A stretch of DNA of 64,000 nucleotides from Parvibaculum sp. (lineage in GTDB: Bacteria > Pseudomonadota > Alphaproteobacteria > Parvibaculales > Parvibaculaceae): assembly GCA_030649335.1 (NCBI GenBank), contig JAUSLL010000058.1:62001-126000 (forward strand), given 5' to 3'. Both the position numbers and the translations under genes were made by a program. The notes under the pieces are model-generated. The model was not told the origin of the DNA. It saw nothing but the letters and a program-made list of their open reading frames with translations, and ran no database searches. Below, piece after piece: positions 9,270 to 19,167 of this stretch (within the stretch, counting starts at the first letter, position 1; the number at the start of each line of letters is the position of its first letter).

Positions 9270-9721
9270 TGTAAGCATCCCTTGCGGTGTGCATCTCTAT
9301 GAGCAGGTCCTCCACTGAAACTAGCATAGCACTATGAAGCTTTATTGCATCTGCGAAGAACCGAAATTTGCCAGTCCCGTTGACTTTTTTTGAGCACAGA
9401 GCGATTTGACCGCTATACCAAATCTGGGGTGAACCGGCGAGAAATACATAGAGACAATAAATCCATATACGAAATTACATATACTTAGGGCCAAGAGCTG
9501 ATGTTCTTTATTCAGGGTTTGAAGTAAAATCTCAGCAATTCTTAAGAGAAAAGGTTAACGTCCCATAAGCCCTTGTCGTGGCATATGTTCTTCCGCTTGG
9601 TCTGTTTGAGATAGGGTTCAGACCGGAATGATACTGGCCGAATAAGGGGTCGGCTGATAAAACCCCGATGATCATCAAGGCGTGCCGGTCTTCAGGTACG
9701 CCACCTATCCGGACAAAAGAC
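9270..9721. other. Gene-poor spacer between the 54-codon gene and hisB
   Basis: These 452 bases are visibly more AT-rich than the flanking genes, particularly 9440-9560. They should contain the promoter of the histidine cluster and that of the divergent small gene. A TTGACT followed by a T-run is at 9380-9389, but no well-spaced -10 can be paired with it. No run of histidine codons typical of a his attenuator leader was seen, and no convincing gene. Confidence 0.5.
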
Positions 9722-10333
9722 ATGAACGACGACGACGAAGGCCGCGTGGCCACTATCGAGCGCAGGACCAAGGAAACTGAAATCTTTGTCGCGCTCGATC
9801 TGGATGGCACAGGTGAGTATGACGTTGAGACCGGCATCGGGTTTCTCGACCACATGCTTGAGCAACTGTCCCGTCATTCGCTGATCGACCTCAAGGTGCG
9901 CGCAGTCGGCGACCTGCACATCGATTTTCACCACACGACCGAAGACAGCGGCATTGTCATCGGCGAGGCGGTTCGCCGCGCACTCGGTGATTTCAAAGGT
10001 ATCCGCCGTTACGCGACCGCGACCATCCCGATGGACGAAACCTGCACCCGCGTCTCCATTGATGTGTCGCAGCGCCCCTATCTTATCTGGAAGGTGAACT
10101 TCACCAAGCCGAAGCTCGGTGACATGGATACGGAACTCTTCAAGGAATGGTTCCAGGCCTTCGCCCAGAATGCCGGCATCACGCTCCATATCGAAAATCT
10201 CTACGGCGACAACAATCACCATATTGTCGAAAGCTGCTTCAAGGGTCTGGCGCGTGCGCTGCGTGATGCAATCGAAATCGACCCGCGCACGTCCGATCGC
10301 ATTCCCTCGACCAAAGGCAAACTGGGCAGCTGA
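9722..10333 (+). CDS. hisB: Imidazoleglycerol-phosphate dehydratase
   Basis: HisB dehydrates imidazole glycerol phosphate to imidazole acetol phosphate, the sixth step of histidine synthesis. The manganese-binding histidine motifs are visible: [13 protein letters not shown] near residue 43, [12 protein letters not shown] near residue 65, and DNNHHIVES near residue 165. This is the stand-alone dehydratase of about 200 residues, without the HisN phosphatase domain found in enterobacteria. An upstream in-frame codon at 9668 exists, but [16 protein letters not shown] is the family start. It opens the cluster hisB-DUF2628-hisH-hisA-hisF. Confidence 0.96.
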   Translation: MNDDDEGRVATIERRTKETEIFVALDLDGTGEYDVETGIGFLDHMLEQLSRHSLIDLKVRAVGDLHIDFHHTTEDSGIVIGEAVRRALGDFKGIRRYATATIPMDETCTRVSIDVSQRPYLIWKVNFTKPKLGDMDTELFKEWFQAFAQNAGITLHIENLYGDNNHHIVESCFKGLARALRDAIEIDPRTSDRIPSTKGKLGS

Positions 10334-10446
10334 CCAGTTTGTCCCGCAGACGGAGGCTGGCGTTTTTGCAGCCTTTGTCCTAGATAGAACGAAATGGTGA
10401 GGGTCCTGCGTTAGGGCCCCGTCGTCAGGGTTCTAGGAAGACGGTG

Positions 10447-10932
10447 ATGCGCTCATACACGGTTCACGAGCTGAGCGGTGCCCCGGCCGATGGCGAGGGT
10501 ATAGTTCTGGTGCGCGAGGGCTTCAGCTGGCCCGCCGCCGTCTTTGCGCTCGTCTGGCTCATCGTCAAACGCCAATGGGTTGTCGCCGCCTTTTATTTCG
10601 CTCTGTCGGTACTGCTGACCGCCGCCGCCAAATGGTTCGCGGCAACCGACGTCTTGTTGTCAGTCATGACCATAGTGCTGCAGGGATTTCTGGGCGTCGC
10701 CGCTCATGACCTCATGCGCTGGACATTGGCGCGACAAGGCTACCGAGAGATCGGTGTCGCTTCGGCGAGCGATCTGCAGGAAGCCGAACGTGATTTCTTT
10801 CGCCACTGGACCGGTCCGCTTAATGCCTCGGCTCCTGCGGCTACGCCGTCGCTCTCGGCGCCTGTCTGGCCGCGTAAAGCCGTATCAGACGAGCACGTCC
10901 CCCTTGGCCTGTTTCCGCATCCGGGGAACTAG
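10447..10932 (+). CDS. DUF2628 membrane protein
   Basis: The 161-residue product has the DUF2628 pattern: REGFSWPAAVFALVWLIVKRQW near residue 25, followed by two more hydrophobic stretches (about 47-62 and 70-87), then a hydrophilic C terminus. A DUF2628 protein between hisB and hisH is a conserved oddity of the Rhizobiales his cluster; its role is not known and nothing in the sequence links it to histidine chemistry. The start could also be GTG 10444, one codon upstream. The stop is TAG, and hisH starts three bases later. Confidence 0.85.
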   Translation: MRSYTVHELSGAPADGEGIVLVREGFSWPAAVFALVWLIVKRQWVVAAFYFALSVLLTAAAKWFAATDVLLSVMTIVLQGFLGVAAHDLMRWTLARQGYREIGVASASDLQEAERDFFRHWTGPLNASAPAATPSLSAPVWPRKAVSDEHVPLGLFPHPGN

Positions 10933-10935
10933 ATC

Positions 10936-11589
10936 ATGCAGCTTGTGACGATCATTGATTACGGATCGGGAAATCTCCGCTCCGCGGCCAAGGCCTTTGA
11001 ACGCGCCGCGCGCGAAAGCGGTCACGATGCGAAAATTCTGGTGACGGGTTCGCCGGATGATGTGCGCAGCGCGGACCGTATTGTCCTGCCGGGCGTCGGC
11101 GCCTTCGGCGATTGCCGCGCCGGGCTCGATGCCATTGACGGCATGGTCGAGACGCTCGACGAATGTGTGCGCGGTAAGGCGCGACCCTTTCTCGGTATTT
11201 GCGTCGGCATGCAATTGATGGCGACGCGCGGCATCGAGTATGGCGTGCACAAGGGTCTGGGCTGGATCGAAGGCGATGTCAGCGCCATCACACCCGACGA
11301 CCCCGAATTGAAAATTCCGCATATGGGCTGGAACACGCTTACGCAAATAAAGCCGCATGTTCTCCTCGACGGGATTGAAACCGGCGACAAAGGACTGCAC
11401 GCCTATTTCGTTCACTCCTATGCCATGCGTCCGGCAGATGACACAGACCTCGTCGCCCGCACCGATTACGGCGGGCCAGTGACGGCAATGGTTGCGCGCG
11501 GCAATATGGCGGGCACGCAATTTCACCCTGAAAAGAGCCAGACCCTCGGGTTGCAGCTCATCGGCAATTTTTTGAACTGGCGACCCTGA
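10936..11589 (+). CDS. hisH: Imidazole glycerol phosphate synthase, glutaminase subunit
   Basis: HisH releases ammonia from glutamine for HisF, with which it forms the synthase. It has the class I amidotransferase triad: the nucleophile Cys in LGICVGMQL near residue 92, and the His-Glu pair in TQFHPEKSQ near residue 198. The oxyanion-strand equivalent PGVGAFGDC is near residue 52. The length of 217 residues is standard. hisA follows directly with no gap, consistent with translational coupling. Confidence 0.97.
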   Translation: MQLVTIIDYGSGNLRSAAKAFERAARESGHDAKILVTGSPDDVRSADRIVLPGVGAFGDCRAGLDAIDGMVETLDECVRGKARPFLGICVGMQLMATRGIEYGVHKGLGWIEGDVSAITPDDPELKIPHMGWNTLTQIKPHVLLDGIETGDKGLHAYFVHSYAMRPADDTDLVARTDYGGPVTAMVARGNMAGTQFHPEKSQTLGLQLIGNFLNWRP

Positions 11590-12321
11590 ATGATCCTGTT
11601 CCCGGCCATTGATCTCAAAGACGGTAATTGTGTGCGGCTTGTGCGCGGGCTGATGGAACAGGCAACTGTCTTCAATGAAAATCCGGCCGCACAAGCCAAA
11701 GACTTTGTCGCGCAGGGTTTCGAATATCTGCATCTCGTGGACCTCAATGGTGCCTTTGAGGGCCGTCCGGTCAATGCAGGAGCGGTCGACGCAATCCTCG
11801 GAGCCATTGATATTCCGGTGCAGCTTGGCGGCGGTATCCGCGATCTTGCGACCATCGAGACATGGCTCGCCAAAGGCATCACGCGCGTCATCATCGGCAC
11901 AGCAGCGGTCAAAAACCCCGCGCTCGTCATTGAGGCCTGCAAGAAATTTCCGGGCCGCATCGCCGTCGGGCTTGATGCCAAGGACGGGCTGGTCGCGACC
12001 GAAGGCTGGGCGGAAGTCTCAGACCTCACAGTGCTCGACATGGCCGCCCGCTTTCAGGACGCGGGCGTTTCGGCCATCATCTACACCGACATCGCACGTG
12101 ACGGCGTGCTTGAAGGTCTGAACATCGACGCAACAGTGGCGCTCGCCAATGCCATCGATATTCCGGTGATTGCTTCGGGCGGTCTTTCCGACATCGAAGA
12201 CATTCGCCGCCTGATCGCCGCCAATTGCAAAGGTCTCGAAGGCGCTATTTCGGGCCGCGCGCTTTACGACGGTCGCATTGATGTGGCGGTCGCCCTTCGC
12301 TTATTGAAGGACGCCGCCTGA
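11590..12321 (+). CDS. hisA: Phosphoribosyl-formimino-AICAR-phosphate isomerase
   Basis: HisA is the (beta-alpha)8 isomerase that opens the ribose ring of ProFAR. The start [17 protein letters not shown] carries the first catalytic aspartate (residue 8), and the second is in [12 protein letters not shown] near residue 170. Phosphate-binding glycine motifs appear as LGGGIRD (about 79) and ASGGLSD (about 195). Length is 243 residues. Its stop overlaps the hisF start (TGATG). Confidence 0.97.
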   Translation: MILFPAIDLKDGNCVRLVRGLMEQATVFNENPAAQAKDFVAQGFEYLHLVDLNGAFEGRPVNAGAVDAILGAIDIPVQLGGGIRDLATIETWLAKGITRVIIGTAAVKNPALVIEACKKFPGRIAVGLDAKDGLVATEGWAEVSDLTVLDMAARFQDAGVSAIIYTDIARDGVLEGLNIDATVALANAIDIPVIASGGLSDIEDIRRLIAANCKGLEGAISGRALYDGRIDVAVALRLLKDAA

Positions 12322-13079
12322 TGCTCAAAGCCCGCGTCATCCCCTGCCTTGATGTCAAAGACGGACGCGTCGTTAAAGGCGTGAACTTTGTCGATCTCGT
12401 TGATGCAGGTGATCCGGTAGAGGCGGCGCGCGCCTATGATGCGGCGGGGGCCGATGAATTATGCTTCCTCGACATCACAGCAAGTCACGAAGAACGCGCG
12501 ACGATTTTCGATGTGGTCGCCAAAACGGCAGAACAATGTTTCATGCCGCTGACCGTCGGCGGCGGTGTGCGCACGGTCGAGGATGTGCGCAAACTGCTGC
12601 TCGCCGGCGCTGACAAAGTCTCGATCAACACGGCTGCCGTCGTGCGGCCCGAATTTGTGCGTGAGGCGGCGGAAAAATTCGGCAATCAATGCATCGTCGT
12701 CGCCATCGACGCCAAGGAAGTCGGCCCCGGCAAATGGGAAATATTCACCCATGGCGGGCGCACCCGCACCGGCATCGATGCGGTGGATTTTGCCCGTCAG
12801 GTGACAAGTCTCGGCGCGGGCGAAATTCTTCTCACATCTATGGATCGTGACGGATCGAAGGCGGGCTACAACATACCGTTGACGCGGGCTGTAGCCGACG
12901 CTGTCACAATTCCCGTAATCGCGTCCGGTGGTGTGGGCACATTGGATGATCTCGTCACCGGCATCAGAGACGGGCACGCAAGCGCGGTGCTGGCGGCCTC
13001 GATTTTCCACTTCGGGACCTATTCCGTCGGCGAGGCCAAAGCCTATATGGCGGCCCGCGGCATCCCCATGCGGCCCTGA
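12321..13079 (+). CDS. hisF: Imidazole glycerol phosphate synthase, cyclase subunit
   Basis: HisF uses ammonia from HisH to make imidazole glycerol phosphate and AICAR. The start [20 protein letters not shown] contains catalytic Asp11, and the second catalytic aspartate is in [15 protein letters not shown] near residue 175. The barrel glycine motifs VGGGVRT and ASGGVGT bind phosphate. At 252 residues it is of family length. It ends the tightly packed hisH-hisA-hisF run; hisE is separated from it by two unrelated genes. Confidence 0.97.
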   Translation: MLKARVIPCLDVKDGRVVKGVNFVDLVDAGDPVEAARAYDAAGADELCFLDITASHEERATIFDVVAKTAEQCFMPLTVGGGVRTVEDVRKLLLAGADKVSINTAAVVRPEFVREAAEKFGNQCIVVAIDAKEVGPGKWEIFTHGGRTRTGIDAVDFARQVTSLGAGEILLTSMDRDGSKAGYNIPLTRAVADAVTIPVIASGGVGTLDDLVTGIRDGHASAVLAASIFHFGTYSVGEAKAYMAARGIPMRP

Positions 13080-13200
13080 AGCGCGGCGTATACGCAGCAA
13101 TCACGATTGTGCCGTGGCGAAGCTTCAGGGCAGAATATGCCTGCGTGCCGACCCCCCCGTTGTTCTTGCGTGTCTCCCCCAGCCGCGAAGAAATTTTCCG

Positions 13201-14748
13201 ATGATGGACCGCGAAATCGAACTGAAGCTCGAAGGTGATGCGGCGGCGCTGGCTCGTCTTGCGCGCCTGCGCAGCCGCGCCGGTCTGACGCGCACCAAAG
13301 CGAGCGCCAAGACCCTGCGTTCGGTTTACTTCGACACGGATGATTTCGCGCTGATGGCACATGGCTTTGCGCTGCGTGTGCGCCATGCTGGCCGCACCCG
13401 CATCCAGACCCTCAAGACGCCGCGCCGCAACGGCGGTCCCCTGAGTGATCGCGGCGAATGGGAACACGTGCTGGCAACCGGCAAGGACCGGCCTGATATC
13501 AATCATCTGCCGCCTGCGCTGCGCAGCCAGCTTGTGCGGCTTGCCGCTGCCGGTGATATCGAACCGCGCTTTGAGTCTGTCATCCGGCGCAGCACATCAA
13601 GTCTTTATACGGATGATGGTGGCGAGATCGAACTTGTTATTGATCAGGGGGCGATTGAAGCGGGCGACCGCGCGCTCCCCGTTCATGAAATCGAACTGGA
13701 ACTGAAACGCGGTACGCGCGCCGACCTCTATCGCGTCGCTCTGCAACTGTCCGACATCGCACCTTTACGCATTGCTATCCGGTCAAAATCGGAGCGTGGC
13801 CGGGCGCTGGCGCGCGGTGAGAATGCCGCCTCCACGCGTGCGCCGGCGCTCCACATCACGCCGGGTGCAACGCTCGAAGATGCATATGCCATCGTGCTCA
13901 ATCACTGCCTCGCTCATCTTTTGGCCAATCAGGCCGCCGCGCTTGATGCGAGCGCGCCCGATGCTCTGCACCAGATGCGCGTGGCGCTCCGGCGCTTGCG
14001 CTCGGCGCTTTTGGTTTTCGGTCGCGTCATCGAAGGCGAGACGGAAGAGGATTTTATGCGCGAGGCCAAATGGCTGACGCGCGCCATCGGGCAAGCCCGC
14101 GACTATGATGTCTTTGTGTCCGGCACCATGGCTGCGGCAAGCGAGGGCGCAGAAGACGAAAAGCTGGATAGGCCCATGCAGGCGCTGGCACGGTTTGCGG
14201 CAAAACGGCGCGACGAGGCTTGGGCGGAAGCACGCGCTGTGATGGCCGGACCGCGGGCGACGCGTTTCATTCTTCGTCTTGCTCTCTATCTGGAAACGCG
14301 CGGCTGGCGGACAGACGCCACGCCATCGCGTCTTGCTGCACTTGAAAAACCTGTCGCCAAATTTGCCGCCGACGCGCTCGATCGCCGGTTGAAATCCGTG
14401 ACGAAGCTCGCGCGCGACATTGACGGGCTTGAGGTCAGTGATCGCCATGAGTTGCGCAAGCGGCTGAAGAAGTTCCGCTATACGGCGAGCTTTTTCACCG
14501 GCCTCTATGCCGCGGAGGTGACAAAATCCTATCTGCGGCGCCTCATTGATCTCCAGAACGTATTCGGCTCGCTCAACGATCTTGAAACAGCGCGAACTAT
14601 TGTTAACGAGCTGAGCGGCCATGGCCGCCGCTTCGTCGCGCCTGGTGCGCTGCTTCTGCGCCGCTATGAAGCGCAAGCCGTGCAGGACTGGCATGCGGCA
14701 CTCAATATGTGGTCTGCCTTTCGCAGCGAACCACTATTTTGGCGTTGA
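13201..14748 (+). CDS. CYTH-CHAD fusion protein (triphosphatase type)
   Basis: The 515-residue product starts with a CYTH (triphosphate tunnel) domain: EIELKLEGD gives the ExExK signature at residues 5-9, then SVYFDTDDFALMAHGFALRVR and the HEIELELKRG strand near residue 165. From about residue 220 a CHAD domain follows, with DALHQMRVALRRLRSALLVF (near 258) and HELRKRLKKFRYTASFF (near 420), whose histidines bind polyphosphate or phosphate groups. Such fusions in bacteria act as inorganic triphosphatases or polyphosphate-associated proteins. The frame is open further upstream into hisF in another phase; ATG 13201 gives the intact CYTH start. The 121-base gap before it suggests its own promoter. 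Confidence 0.92.
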   Translation: MMDREIELKLEGDAAALARLARLRSRAGLTRTKASAKTLRSVYFDTDDFALMAHGFALRVRHAGRTRIQTLKTPRRNGGPLSDRGEWEHVLATGKDRPDINHLPPALRSQLVRLAAAGDIEPRFESVIRRSTSSLYTDDGGEIELVIDQGAIEAGDRALPVHEIELELKRGTRADLYRVALQLSDIAPLRIAIRSKSERGRALARGENAASTRAPALHITPGATLEDAYAIVLNHCLAHLLANQAAALDASAPDALHQMRVALRRLRSALLVFGRVIEGETEEDFMREAKWLTRAIGQARDYDVFVSGTMAAASEGAEDEKLDRPMQALARFAAKRRDEAWAEARAVMAGPRATRFILRLALYLETRGWRTDATPSRLAALEKPVAKFAADALDRRLKSVTKLARDIDGLEVSDRHELRKRLKKFRYTASFFTGLYAAEVTKSYLRRLIDLQNVFGSLNDLETARTIVNELSGHGRRFVAPGALLLRRYEAQAVQDWHAALNMWSAFRSEPLFWR

Positions 14749-14902
14749 TGAATTCCATTACTCCGGGCGCCTTCAAATTGTAGCTAAGCATCTACAACTG
14801 AACATTTTTTCTACCGTCTTAAGATTATCTGAAGGGTGCCACCCTAGGATCGGAGGTTCAGTCCGATGTGTACGGGGATCAGGTCTCCGGAAGGGTATGT
14901 CT

Positions 14903-15979
14903 ATGTCTGCCAATGCTGGTCCCGCGAGTCCCGAGACACCGCAAGCCCACAAGCCGGCGAACAAGGAACCGCAAGCGATTATCGGACGTCGCCTGAGCCA
15001 GGAAGCGATTGTCAAACTTTGTGAATTGAACAACCGCTACCTCAAAGGCGTGCCGCATGGCTGGTGCGTGGTGATGAAAGATTGTGATCTGTCGGGTCTC
15101 GATTTTCGCGGGCTCAACTTTTCGCATGCCCATTTTATTGCCTGCTCATTTGAGAATGCCAATCTGGAAGACGCCCGTTTCATCGGCACAAATTTATTCA
15201 GCGCCAATTTTGACGGGGCGAACCTGACACGCACGGATTTCTCGCAGGCCGATCTGCGCGGCGCATGTTTTGAAAATGCTGAATTGCAGGATGCGCAGTT
15301 GCAGGGCGCGGATTTGCGCCGTGGCGTTGTCATCCGCGCCGACGGCATGCAGAGCAATCGCGAGAACTCGAGCTTCCGCAATGCAAAACTACGCGGCACC
15401 AAACTCGCAGAGTGCAAGCTCCACGGGGCTGATTTTGAAGGGGCCGCCCTGACCGGCGTCAATCTTCAAGGGGCCGATCTGCGCGGCGCAAATTTCGCCG
15501 GTGCCGAACTTACCGGTGTCGAACTCTCAGGCGCCAATCTGTCGGACGCCGATTTCCGCCGTGCCGTCATGGACGAGGCGACAACCAACGCCGGTGACAT
15601 GATGCGCGCGACCAAGGCCCGCACTGCGCCCGGTCCCGAGCGTATGGCCAAAATGTTTGAACAGCATATTGTCTGGATTCAGACGAGCCAACGCTCAGGT
15701 CACCGCGCCGATTTCTCACATATGGATTTGAGCCGCGTCGATTTCAGTCGCTCGGTGCTGGCGAGCGCCCTCTTCAAGGGTGCGATCCTCGCCGACACCA
15801 ATTTTGAGCACGCTATTCTCGCCGCCGCCGATTTCCGTGATGCCATTCTGCTGCGGGCCAATCTGACCAATGCCGATTTGCGCGGTGCTGACCTGCGCGG
15901 GGCCGATCTCAGAGAAGCCACCAAGACCAACGCCAAGATGGGTGAAATGGCCGGCATCAAGCTCGCCACAAGGACCTGA
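14903..15979 (+). CDS. Pentapeptide-repeat protein
   Basis: The product has two blocks of A(D/N)LxX pentapeptide repeats, about residues 55-215 and 265-350, which should fold as right-handed quadrilateral beta helices. Between them is a roughly 50-residue non-repeat insert (with MDEATTNAGDMMRATK and MFEQHIVWIQTSQRSG). The N-terminal 50 residues hold EAIVKLCELNNRYLKG before the repeats begin. I chose ATG 14903 because AAGGG lies seven bases before it; ATG 14897 in the same frame is too close to that site. The protein has no signal peptide. Its role is unknown; DNA mimicry (as in MfpA/Qnr) is one role of the fold but nothing here shows it. Confidence 0.85.
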   Translation: MSANAGPASPETPQAHKPANKEPQAIIGRRLSQEAIVKLCELNNRYLKGVPHGWCVVMKDCDLSGLDFRGLNFSHAHFIACSFENANLEDARFIGTNLFSANFDGANLTRTDFSQADLRGACFENAELQDAQLQGADLRRGVVIRADGMQSNRENSSFRNAKLRGTKLAECKLHGADFEGAALTGVNLQGADLRGANFAGAELTGVELSGANLSDADFRRAVMDEATTNAGDMMRATKARTAPGPERMAKMFEQHIVWIQTSQRSGHRADFSHMDLSRVDFSRSVLASALFKGAILADTNFEHAILAAADFRDAILLRANLTNADLRGADLRGADLREATKTNAKMGEMAGIKLATRT

Positions 15980-16086
15980 GCAGACATCATATTTATCCTG
16001 CCCTTTGCCAAAGCCCCTGCGTTCTGCTCCCTCAAATGGCGATTGTGACGCTTCTCTGGCATAGGCTGGTCAAATCTGCTAGTCAG

Positions 16087-16132
16087 AGCCGCCGTAGAAC
16101 GCCCCTGTCGGGCGTGCGATTGGGCGGCTTTT
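16087..16132 (+). terminator. Nested hairpin with T-run, terminator or attenuator before hisE
   Basis: Two nested perfect helices are seen: outer AGCCGCC (16087-16093) with GGCGGCT (16123-16129) and inner ACGCCC with GGGCGT (16099-16115, five-base loop). TTTT follows the outer arm (16129-16132). This has the form of an intrinsic terminator for the pentapeptide-repeat gene. Since hisE starts only 20 bases later, it could also lie inside the hisE leader. The remaining bases of the 15980-16151 spacer show nothing else. Confidence 0.5.
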
Positions 16133-16151
16133 GTTCGACGGGGATGCCAGC

Positions 16152-16493
16152 ATGGCAGTCGATGCCACTGAGTTAGACCGGCTTTTCAAGGTCATTGCGT
16201 CGCGCAAAGGCCAGGATGCCTCATCGTCCTATACTGCCAAGCTCATCGCCGGTGGTCCGGCGCTCTGTGCCCGAAAGCTGGGTGAGGAAGCCATTGAGAC
16301 GGTGATTGCGGCGTTGGGCGACGACCCTAAGGCAGTGATCAGCGAAAGCGCCGATCTCCTCTATCATTGGCTGGTGACATTGGCCTCTGTCGGCGTGAAC
16401 CCTGCCGATGTCTATGAAGAGCTGGCGCGCCGCGAAGGCCGTTCCGGTCTCGACGAAAAAGCATCCCGCAGCACGGACGGATCCAAAGCATGA
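16152..16493 (+). CDS. hisE: Phosphoribosyl-ATP pyrophosphatase
   Basis: HisE hydrolyses phosphoribosyl-ATP to phosphoribosyl-AMP, the second step of histidine synthesis. The all-alpha MazG-like fold is indicated by [30 protein letters not shown] and the [11 protein letters not shown] motif, whose acidic residues bind magnesium. The 113-residue length is normal. ATG 16152 was chosen over an in-frame TTG at 16131, which lies in the hairpin upstream. The stop overlaps coaA (ATGA). hisE next to coaA and close to hisF is a Rhizobiales arrangement. Confidence 0.95.
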   Translation: MAVDATELDRLFKVIASRKGQDASSSYTAKLIAGGPALCARKLGEEAIETVIAALGDDPKAVISESADLLYHWLVTLASVGVNPADVYEELARREGRSGLDEKASRSTDGSKA

Positions 16494-17485
16494 GCATCGC
16501 CGGTGACAGCCCTGTGAATGTCCCGACCAATGTCGCGACAGACGCTCAGGACACGACTTCGCCATACCGCAGCTTCACCGCTGCCGAATGGGGCAAGTTG
16601 CGCAAAGATACGCCGCTGCCGCTGAGCGAAGCCGAGCTTGAAGAATTGAAAGGTTTCGGCGAACGCGTTTCGCTCGACGAGGTGAGCGAGATTTATCTGC
16701 CGCTGTCGCGTCTGATCAATCTCTATGTGCGGGAGACGCAGGAACTTTACCGCGTGACCTCCGATTTCCTCGGTCACGCACAGGCCAAAGTACCCTACAT
16801 TATCGGCATCGCCGGATCGGTCGCCGTCGGCAAGAGCACGTCAGCACGTATCATGCGCACGCTGCTTGCCCGATGGCCCAATCATCCCAAGGTCGATCTT
16901 ATTACGACCGACGGGTTTCTCTATCCGAACCGCGTGCTCGAAGAGCGCAAGATGATGGACCGCAAGGGCTTTCCTGAAAGCTTTGACGCACGCCGCCTCA
17001 TTCAGTTTCTATCGGATGTCAAAGCCGGTGCGCGCAATGTCGAAGCGCCGGTCTATTCGCATTTTTCCTATGATATTGTGCCGGACGAAACCATTGTGGT
17101 CGATCAACCCGACATCCTGATCGTCGAAGGGCTCAATGTGCTGCAGCCGTGGAAGCCCGCAGACGGTGAAGCCCCGCAGCCCTTCGTGTCCGATTTTTTC
17201 GACTTCTCGATCTATCTCGATGCGGATGAAAGCGCGATCCGTCGCTGGTATATCGAGCGCTTTCTGAGCCTGCGCTTAACGTCTTTCAAAGACCCGGACG
17301 CTTTTTTTCACCGTTTTGCCAAATTGTCGGACGAGGAAGCGGTCGCAACCGCCGACGGTATCTGGACCTCGATCAATCTTGCGAATCTGCGTAAAAATAT
17401 TTTGCCGACGCGCCAGCGGGCGCAGGCGATCCTCATTAAAGGTGAGGATCACCGCATCCGCGATGTGATGTTGCGTAAACTTTAA
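16490..17485 (+). CDS. coaA: Pantothenate kinase, type I
   Basis: CoaA phosphorylates pantothenate, the rate-limiting first step of coenzyme A synthesis. The P-loop [15 protein letters not shown] lies near residue 105 and the [26 protein letters not shown] block, typical of bacterial type I enzymes, follows near residue 140. The [15 protein letters not shown] and [13 protein letters not shown] stretches also fit. The length of 331 residues is slightly over the E. coli 316 because of an N-terminal extension of about 20 residues. It overlaps hisE by four bases and converges on the PfkB kinase gene. Confidence 0.96.
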   Translation: MSIAGDSPVNVPTNVATDAQDTTSPYRSFTAAEWGKLRKDTPLPLSEAELEELKGFGERVSLDEVSEIYLPLSRLINLYVRETQELYRVTSDFLGHAQAKVPYIIGIAGSVAVGKSTSARIMRTLLARWPNHPKVDLITTDGFLYPNRVLEERKMMDRKGFPESFDARRLIQFLSDVKAGARNVEAPVYSHFSYDIVPDETIVVDQPDILIVEGLNVLQPWKPADGEAPQPFVSDFFDFSIYLDADESAIRRWYIERFLSLRLTSFKDPDAFFHRFAKLSDEEAVATADGIWTSINLANLRKNILPTRQRAQAILIKGEDHRIRDVMLRKL

Positions 17486-17495
17486 AGACGCTCGC

Positions 17496-18488
17496 TCAAA
17501 GACCTTTTTGAGCGGCGAGTTCCTTCAGCGACACAAGCGGGCGCGGCCCGTAATGGCTGATGATTTCAGCTGCCGCCATCGCGCCATATTGTCCGCATTT
17601 GACGGGGCTCATCTGACGCGCGAAGCCGTAGAGAAATCCGGCGGCAAAGAGATCGCCCGCGCCTGTCGTATCAACGACCTTTTCGACTTTGTCAGCCGCA
17701 ACCTTGTGTGCTTCGCCATCCGCAAGGATCACGGCACCGTTCGCAGAGCGTGTCACGGCTGCGTGTTTGCATTCCTTGCGCAGCTGCGCAAGCGCGTCGT
17801 CGAATGATGTCGTTTCATAGAGTGAAAGAAGTTCGCTCTCATTGGCAAAGAGAAGATCAATTTCGTTTTTGACGAGATTGCGGAATTCACTTCTGAAGCG
17901 GTCAACGCAAAAACTGTCAGACAGCGTAAGCGAGACAACGCGCCCCGCCTCGCGCGCGATTTTGGCAGCCTTCAGAAAAGCGTCTTTCGCGCCCTGCTGG
18001 TCCCAGAGATAGCCTTCCATATAGGTGACGGCGGAGGCCTTGATCACATCAGCGTCAATGTCATCGGGTGTGAGGTTTTGCGCGGCACCCAGAAACGTGC
18101 TCATCGAGCGTTCGGCGTCAGGCGTCACAAGCACAAGGCAGCGGCCGGTCGGCACGCCGCCGGTTGCGATCTTCGATGGGAAGGCAACGCCGAGTGTTTT
18201 GATATCATGGACAAAAACATCGCCGAGCTGATCCTTTTTGACCTTGCCGAAAAACGCGCCCGTGCCGCCCAATGAGGCAAGGCCTGCGATTGTATTGGCG
18301 CAAGAACCGCCCGAGCTTTCAATCGCTGTGCCCATCGCGCCATAAAGCGCGTCGGCGCGGTCAGCATCGATGAGCGTCATGCCGCCCTTCTGAATGCTCT
18401 GGGCGCTCAGAAACGCATCATCGGCATTGGCAATCACATCGACCAGCGCATTGCCGATACCGGCAACGTCAAATTTCAATTCGCTCAT
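17496..18488 (-). CDS. PfkB-family sugar kinase, probable adenosine kinase
   Basis: The C-terminal PfkB signature DTTGAGDLFAAGFLYG, with the catalytic aspartate in GAGD, is near residue 280, and the N-terminal GNALVDVIANADD strand and GGSCANTIAGLASLGG motif match the ribokinase-fold adenosine kinases of Alphaproteobacteria. The substrate assignment rests on overall similarity to those proteins and is less sure than the family. The frame extends to 18560, but MSELKFDVAGIGNALVD at 18488 is the natural start, leaving 330 residues. It converges on coaA with ten bases between stops. Confidence 0.88.
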   Translation of the reverse strand: MSELKFDVAGIGNALVDVIANADDAFLSAQSIQKGGMTLIDADRADALYGAMGTAIESSGGSCANTIAGLASLGGTGAFFGKVKKDQLGDVFVHDIKTLGVAFPSKIATGGVPTGRCLVLVTPDAERSMSTFLGAAQNLTPDDIDADVIKASAVTYMEGYLWDQQGAKDAFLKAAKIAREAGRVVSLTLSDSFCVDRFRSEFRNLVKNEIDLLFANESELLSLYETTSFDDALAQLRKECKHAAVTRSANGAVILADGEAHKVAADKVEKVVDTTGAGDLFAAGFLYGFARQMSPVKCGQYGAMAAAEIISHYGPRPLVSLKELAAQKGL

Positions 18489-18581
18489 ATTGTAAGGCTC
18501 TGCTTTTAGAAAGGGCGGGAAAGGCGGCGCGAGTATAGGCAAGCCCCGCCCTATCTCCAAAGGCTCATCTGGCGTTGCACC

Positions 18582-19031
18582 TCAGAGCCAGCGCCGCGTC
18601 TTCTTGCAATAATCAGCATATGCCTGCCCGAACGTCTCGGCCATCACCGGCTCCTCAAAGGCGATATACCAGCGGTCGGCGACGATGACGAAACCTGCGG
18701 CAATGCCAAGCCCCACGTAGCTGTCGAGCGCAAGGGCGCTGCCCGTGAGCGCCAGCGCGAACCCGAGATACATGGGGTTCCGCGACAGGGCGAAAAGTCC
18801 GTCGGTAACGAGGCGGTTGGGTTTGAGGAATGTATTGATATTGGTCTTGCGGCGGCTGAATTGACCGGCACCCGAAATGGTCAGAAACACGCCGACAAGC
18901 GCCAGTACGATACCGGCAAAGAGCATCACACCATTGGCAAAGATCGGACGTGGCGAAAAGATCACGTCATATCCGACCATGACCACGAGGCAGATCTGGA
19001 ACAGACGCGGCGGCAATAGAGATTGTTGCAT
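18582..19031 (-). CDS. Isoprenylcysteine/phospholipid-type membrane methyltransferase
   Basis: This 149-residue protein has about four hydrophobic segments and the motifs of the small membrane methyltransferases: LSRNPMYLGFALALTG near residue 88, and the C-terminal EEPVMAETFGQAYADYCKKTRRWL, which forms the SAM-binding end. The substrate is unknown; bacterial members of this ICMT/PEMT-like family methylate diverse targets. The frame runs to 19175, but the extra N terminus overlaps the divergent EI24 gene region, and MQQSLLPPRLF at 19031 fits the family start. Confidence 0.85.
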   Translation of the reverse strand: MQQSLLPPRLFQICLVVMVGYDVIFSPRPIFANGVMLFAGIVLALVGVFLTISGAGQFSRRKTNINTFLKPNRLVTDGLFALSRNPMYLGFALALTGSALALDSYVGLGIAAGFVIVADRWYIAFEEPVMAETFGQAYADYCKKTRRWL

Positions 19032-19167
19032 CGGTGCCCTCCTCCAAAGGCGATGAAAGGCCGCCAGCGGGCGCAATCCCCGTTTCTCCCTTTCGCGGCT
19101 TTCTTGAGATTTGGACAAGCGCACACTAGGTTGCAAGAGTTGTTTTTCGCCTGCCGGAGATCCGCCC

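Noticed and set aside
12928-13200. Upstream extension of the CYTH-CHAD reading frame by 91 codons
   Set aside because: It overlaps hisF in another frame and adds residues with no resemblance to the CYTH start; ATG 13201 gives the ExExK motif at the usual place.
17493-17514. Hairpin between coaA and the PfkB kinase gene as a terminator
   Set aside because: CGCTCAAA pairs with TTTGAGCG, but the arms overlap the kinase coding end and no T-run follows on either strand.
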